Assembly (NCBI RefSeq): GCF_000145035.1
Contig: NC_014388.1
Location: forward strand, 139,501 to 203,500
Reading direction: 5' to 3'
DNA length: 64,000 nt
Source of the DNA: Butyrivibrio proteoclasticus B316
GTDB lineage: Bacteria > Bacillota > Clostridia > Lachnospirales > Lachnospiraceae
This document shows, piece after piece, positions 61,368 through 64,000 of this stretch; within the stretch, counting starts at the first letter, position 1; every line of letters begins with the position of its first letter. The position numbers and the translations under genes were made by a program. Under the pieces are notes generated by a model. The model did no database searches and was not told where the DNA came from. It was given only the letters and a program-made list of their open reading frames with translations.

Positions 61368-61526
61368 ATTGTTGATTTTCAGCCTGTAATTGCATCCATA
61401 TCATGTTATAGGCTGAGAATCAACAACAATTATAATCATAAAGAACTTCGTATTCGTCAGTTATGCTGGAATATAAACCACTCTCAACGTTTCATTAATT
61501 GATTGTCTGGTTCATCATACCTGTAG

Positions 61527-63308
61527 CTATTGAAATGAATGGCACTGCGAAACCAAATAAAAATACATTCCCCAATCCTGATCATTCGCGTAATCATCAT
61601 ATCGCTGCCCCGGCTCACCATTTACTGTTACCGGAAATACATACGCACAGCTGGCACTGCCATCCGCAAAAAACAAACTGAGCACACCTCTCAAAGAAGC
61701 TTCCGACATCTTATCATACTGTTCATCCTTGCTAATGCGATACCACAATCTATAAGCATTTCCTGTAAGAGCACTCCAGTAATGCGGATACGTATCACCA
61801 TACTGCCTCTTTTTACCGAACCAATAACCATCCCAATGACGAATTGCAACCTCATACTGAAGATAATGCGGTTGACGAGCATTAAACAACTCTAAAATTT
61901 CCAATTGACGCTTTCCGGCTTCTTTGTATTTTTCTTCTCCTGTAAGCAAATACATTTCCAATAATAGATTTGCCGCCGGTGCAACAATGCTTTGCTCATA
62001 ATTAACTTCATGAGCAGGATACAAAATGTCATTTTTCATGAAAGTATCACAATGATTACGAAAATATTGAAGTAGTTCCTCATATTCCGCATACATCTTT
62101 TCTACCCATAGATTTTTCATAAGCTTCTCCAACGGAATTGCAATTGCATAAAAATGATCACCACCCTGCTCATAGAATGATTTCATCACCTTATATGCCT
62201 TGTATAGGTAGTCTATATCTTTTTTCAATTGATATACTTCTATGAAAAGCAAACTCATCCACGGATAGTTATATAATCTCTGAAAATGATTGTCATATCC
62301 GTAATCATTGGCTACTAAAGAATGTTCATCATCATATAATTCCCTTTCCACATATGCTAGATACCGATTCAAACTATCCATCAGTTTTTCATCGTAAAAT
62401 CTTTGCAAATAGGCCGCCATCAGCACACCCATTCCGACACGTTCACGTCCCCCGTTGTAATCATTCTCTGCCCGGTAATAGATATGTTTTTCTTTTGTAT
62501 CATAGATTAAATATGCACCATCCAAAGGACAATTTTCTTTATGAAGCTGTTGTTTTTCCGCAATATATGTTACTCGATTTTTTATAAGCTCCTGAAACGC
62601 AGGTAATACATTAACTGCACACTTAGCATTTACCCCATTTTTTTCAAAGCAAAATGTATGTGCTCCTTGTTTTTCAGATTTCTGATAAAGTTTTTCTTCA
62701 CCATCCACATAAATCTTTATATCTTCCCCTTCAAATACAACATATTGATCTGCCTGTACATCCACATATCCGGGATTTATCTGATTAATCTTTTGATAAA
62801 AATCCTCTTTCCCCTGATGCCAGAAAAGTTTCCATTCGATTTCAAAGGACTCCCCCGGATTCAGTACCTGAGGTGTTGGATGCATAATAAAATCGCCCCT
62901 GTCATTACTGATACGAGAAAGGTCTCTCTCCACACTATATCCGGCAAGACTGCCTTTTGTCAGTACCAACCCCAAGTGAGGGGGTTCACCTCCCATGCGA
63001 AGAGCCATAACATAAGACATCTCTCCTCCACAATATATATGTGTGTGGCAACGCATTTTTGTACAAATATCAGAACCACAATAATCATCATTAAAAGGTG
63101 TGTAAATACCAATATCCGTAAGAGATGTAAAAAGCGGCTTATCACTGATATTAGTAAAAAGATATTTCTCTGTAATAATATCCTCTTCATCCTGACAGCA
63201 TACATCAACTGAAATCTGTGATGGTATCTTTACTGTTCCCCATTCGGTAGCTCCCTCTATCCAATTCATTTGATATTTATCTGCTGCGTTAATTAATTCT
63301 TTTCGCAT
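61527..63308 (-). CDS. Six-hairpin glycosidase-like protein
   Basis: A 593-residue protein; start ATG 63308 with GGAGG 8 bp upstream. An N-terminal beta domain (to about 260; TDIGIYTPFNDDYCGSDICT) leads to an (alpha/alpha)6 barrel (ENDYNGGRERVGMGVLMAAY, DYGYDNHFQRLYNYPWMSL, PHYWSALTGNAYRLWYRIS). It has no signal peptide, so it should act on imported sugars. I cannot assign a GH family. It is transcribed away from an AraC regulator, which probably senses its substrate and controls it. Confidence 0.75.
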   Translation of the reverse strand: MRKELINAADKYQMNWIEGATEWGTVKIPSQISVDVCCQDEEDIITEKYLFTNISDKPLFTSLTDIGIYTPFNDDYCGSDICTKMRCHTHIYCGGEMSYVMALRMGGEPPHLGLVLTKGSLAGYSVERDLSRISNDRGDFIMHPTPQVLNPGESFEIEWKLFWHQGKEDFYQKINQINPGYVDVQADQYVVFEGEDIKIYVDGEEKLYQKSEKQGAHTFCFEKNGVNAKCAVNVLPAFQELIKNRVTYIAEKQQLHKENCPLDGAYLIYDTKEKHIYYRAENDYNGGRERVGMGVLMAAYLQRFYDEKLMDSLNRYLAYVERELYDDEHSLVANDYGYDNHFQRLYNYPWMSLLFIEVYQLKKDIDYLYKAYKVMKSFYEQGGDHFYAIAIPLEKLMKNLWVEKMYAEYEELLQYFRNHCDTFMKNDILYPAHEVNYEQSIVAPAANLLLEMYLLTGEEKYKEAGKRQLEILELFNARQPHYLQYEVAIRHWDGYWFGKKRQYGDTYPHYWSALTGNAYRLWYRISKDEQYDKMSEASLRGVLSLFFADGSASCAYVFPVTVNGEPGQRYDDYANDQDWGMYFYLVSQCHSFQ

Positions 63309-63374
63309 CGAAATAGCCTCCATCTTAAATATTCTGGCTATATCATAAGTCTTTTACTTTTCATGATGAAATAC

Positions 63375-63456
63375 ACTATTCTGAACCTATTATTTTTTTG
63401 ATTGAGCTATTCTGAACTCATTGCTACAATGAATACAATGAATACAATGAATACAA
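63375..63456 (+). promoter_or_regulatory. Intergenic control region of the glycosidase/araC pair
   Basis: CTATTCTGAAC occurs twice in direct orientation, at 63375-63385 and 63406-63416, 31 bp (about three helical turns) apart, as AraC-type sites often are. Then a 9-bp unit ACAATGAAT repeats three times (63426-63452) and continues as ACAA directly into the AAGGAG ribosome site of araC. Confidence 0.55.
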
Positions 63457-63469
63457 GGAGAAAGATACC

Positions 63470-64000
63470 ATGGCAGATAAACGAACATTTGTATATGAAA
63501 ACTTTGAAATGTCCTATGAAGAAACAAAAAAAGGATGGTCTATGCCTTATTCGCATCACCATACCCATTATGAAATATATATACTGCTTTCCGGAGAAAG
63601 AACTGTTACTATTGGCAATACCACACATCTTGTGAAAGAAGGATTTGCATGTCTATTTGAAAGCAATATTTCTCATCGCAGTGAAGGAAATACTGATTAC
63701 TCAGGTCTCTGCATTCATTTTTCAAAGCAGTATTTGGATAGATATTTTCAGCCAAACATTGTTTCCACATACTTAACATGCTTTAAAACACCAATAATCT
63801 TCATTCCTGCAGATTACAGAAAAAAACTTCTTACTTGGAATAAGGCTATGAGCCATACTTCTGAGTCATCCTACTTGCTTCTTGCACAAATACTGATAGA
63901 TCTCTCTAAATTTCAAAAGAAATACTGCGCTGATAGCAGCTTATTTGTTAGTGATGTCAAAACATCCAGCGCCCAAAGAATCATAAACTATATTGACGCA
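63470..64000 (+). CDS. AraC-family regulator, cut by the window end
   Basis: At least 177 residues. ATG 63470 follows AAGGAG. The N-terminal cupin sensor is seen: MPYSHHHTHYEIYILLSGER, with His cluster, and VKEGFACLFESNISHRSEG, the typical AraC_binding pattern for sugars. The first helix of the DNA-binding domain starts at SSAQRIINYIDA as the window ends. It diverges from the six-hairpin glycosidase gene, so it is a likely activator of glycan use. Confidence 0.9.
   Translation, partial: MADKRTFVYENFEMSYEETKKGWSMPYSHHHTHYEIYILLSGERTVTIGNTTHLVKEGFACLFESNISHRSEGNTDYSGLCIHFSKQYLDRYFQPNIVSTYLTCFKTPIIFIPADYRKKLLTWNKAMSHTSESSYLLLAQILIDLSKFQKKYCADSSLFVSDVKTSSAQRIINYIDA

Noticed and set aside
62658..63212. 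Plus-strand ORF of 184 residues
   Set aside because: Antisense to the six-hairpin glycosidase; low-complexity Ile/Phe content typical of a shadow frame.

Overview
The window looks like a chromosomal segment of a low-to-middle-GC Firmicute of the Lachnospiraceae type, probably a fibre-degrading gut or rumen species near Butyrivibrio. This is inferred from AT-rich codon use, strong GGAGG-type ribosome sites, many lipoproteins and GGDEF/EAL signalling, and a set of glycan enzymes (GH13, GH78, GH94, GH95 and a six-hairpin glycosidase). No tRNA, rRNA or replication origin was seen.

Left part (1-12 kb) is a patchwork of mobile DNA and RNA-repair genes. An IS21-type element (istA, an istB with an internal amber codon, a third ORF, and an XRE/TPR regulator that appears to be a passenger) ends in four 24-bp terminal repeats and has removed the N-terminus of an rtcB RNA ligase. 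Two GNAT genes and an ATPase of the DUF4143 group follow; the ATPase promoter is bracketed by two 38-bp dyads. An IS605-like element comes next, with a deleted tnpA, an intact tnpB whose RuvC site looks rearranged, and a probable guide-RNA scaffold. Then come kptA (RNA 2'-phosphotransferase) and a flavodoxin.

12-26 kb holds an HAD hydrolase, an operon of an SDR, a small membrane protein and a condensation-like acyltransferase behind twin operators, a HicA/HicB pair, a GNAT-Nudix fusion, a CrcB fluoride channel, an MFS transporter, a TetR/radical-SAM pair flanked by related 60-bp segments, and a sensor with a degenerate GGDEF and an intact-looking EAL domain. A tyrosine recombinase follows, and just beyond its stop codon lie five hairpin units at an exact 54-bp period. 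I regard this as the most unusual object in the window.

26-33.5 kb is mostly minus-strand: RpiB-like isomerase, Nudix and thioesterase genes; a 56-residue double-glycine-leader peptide next to a membrane-anchored C11 (clostripain) protease with a repetitive acidic-aromatic tail; and an ABC exporter under a TetR regulator with matching operators at both promoters.

33.5-64 kb is a carbohydrate and envelope region, nearly all minus-strand: GH94 phosphorylase, three secreted or membrane proteins (two of them lipoproteins), iron alcohol dehydrogenase, GH78, a tandem pair of ABC exporters, a surface pullulanase behind a perfect LacI-type palindrome, exonuclease III, GH95, a large lipoprotein, a histidine phosphatase, a MATE pump, a MarR/ArsN-like acetyltransferase pair with a perfect operator, and a six-hairpin glycosidase divergent from an AraC regulator that runs off the window. 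Gene remnants (ABC ATPase, SseB-like, XRE, ferredoxin-like, TetR-like) are scattered through it, pointing to repeated small deletions.
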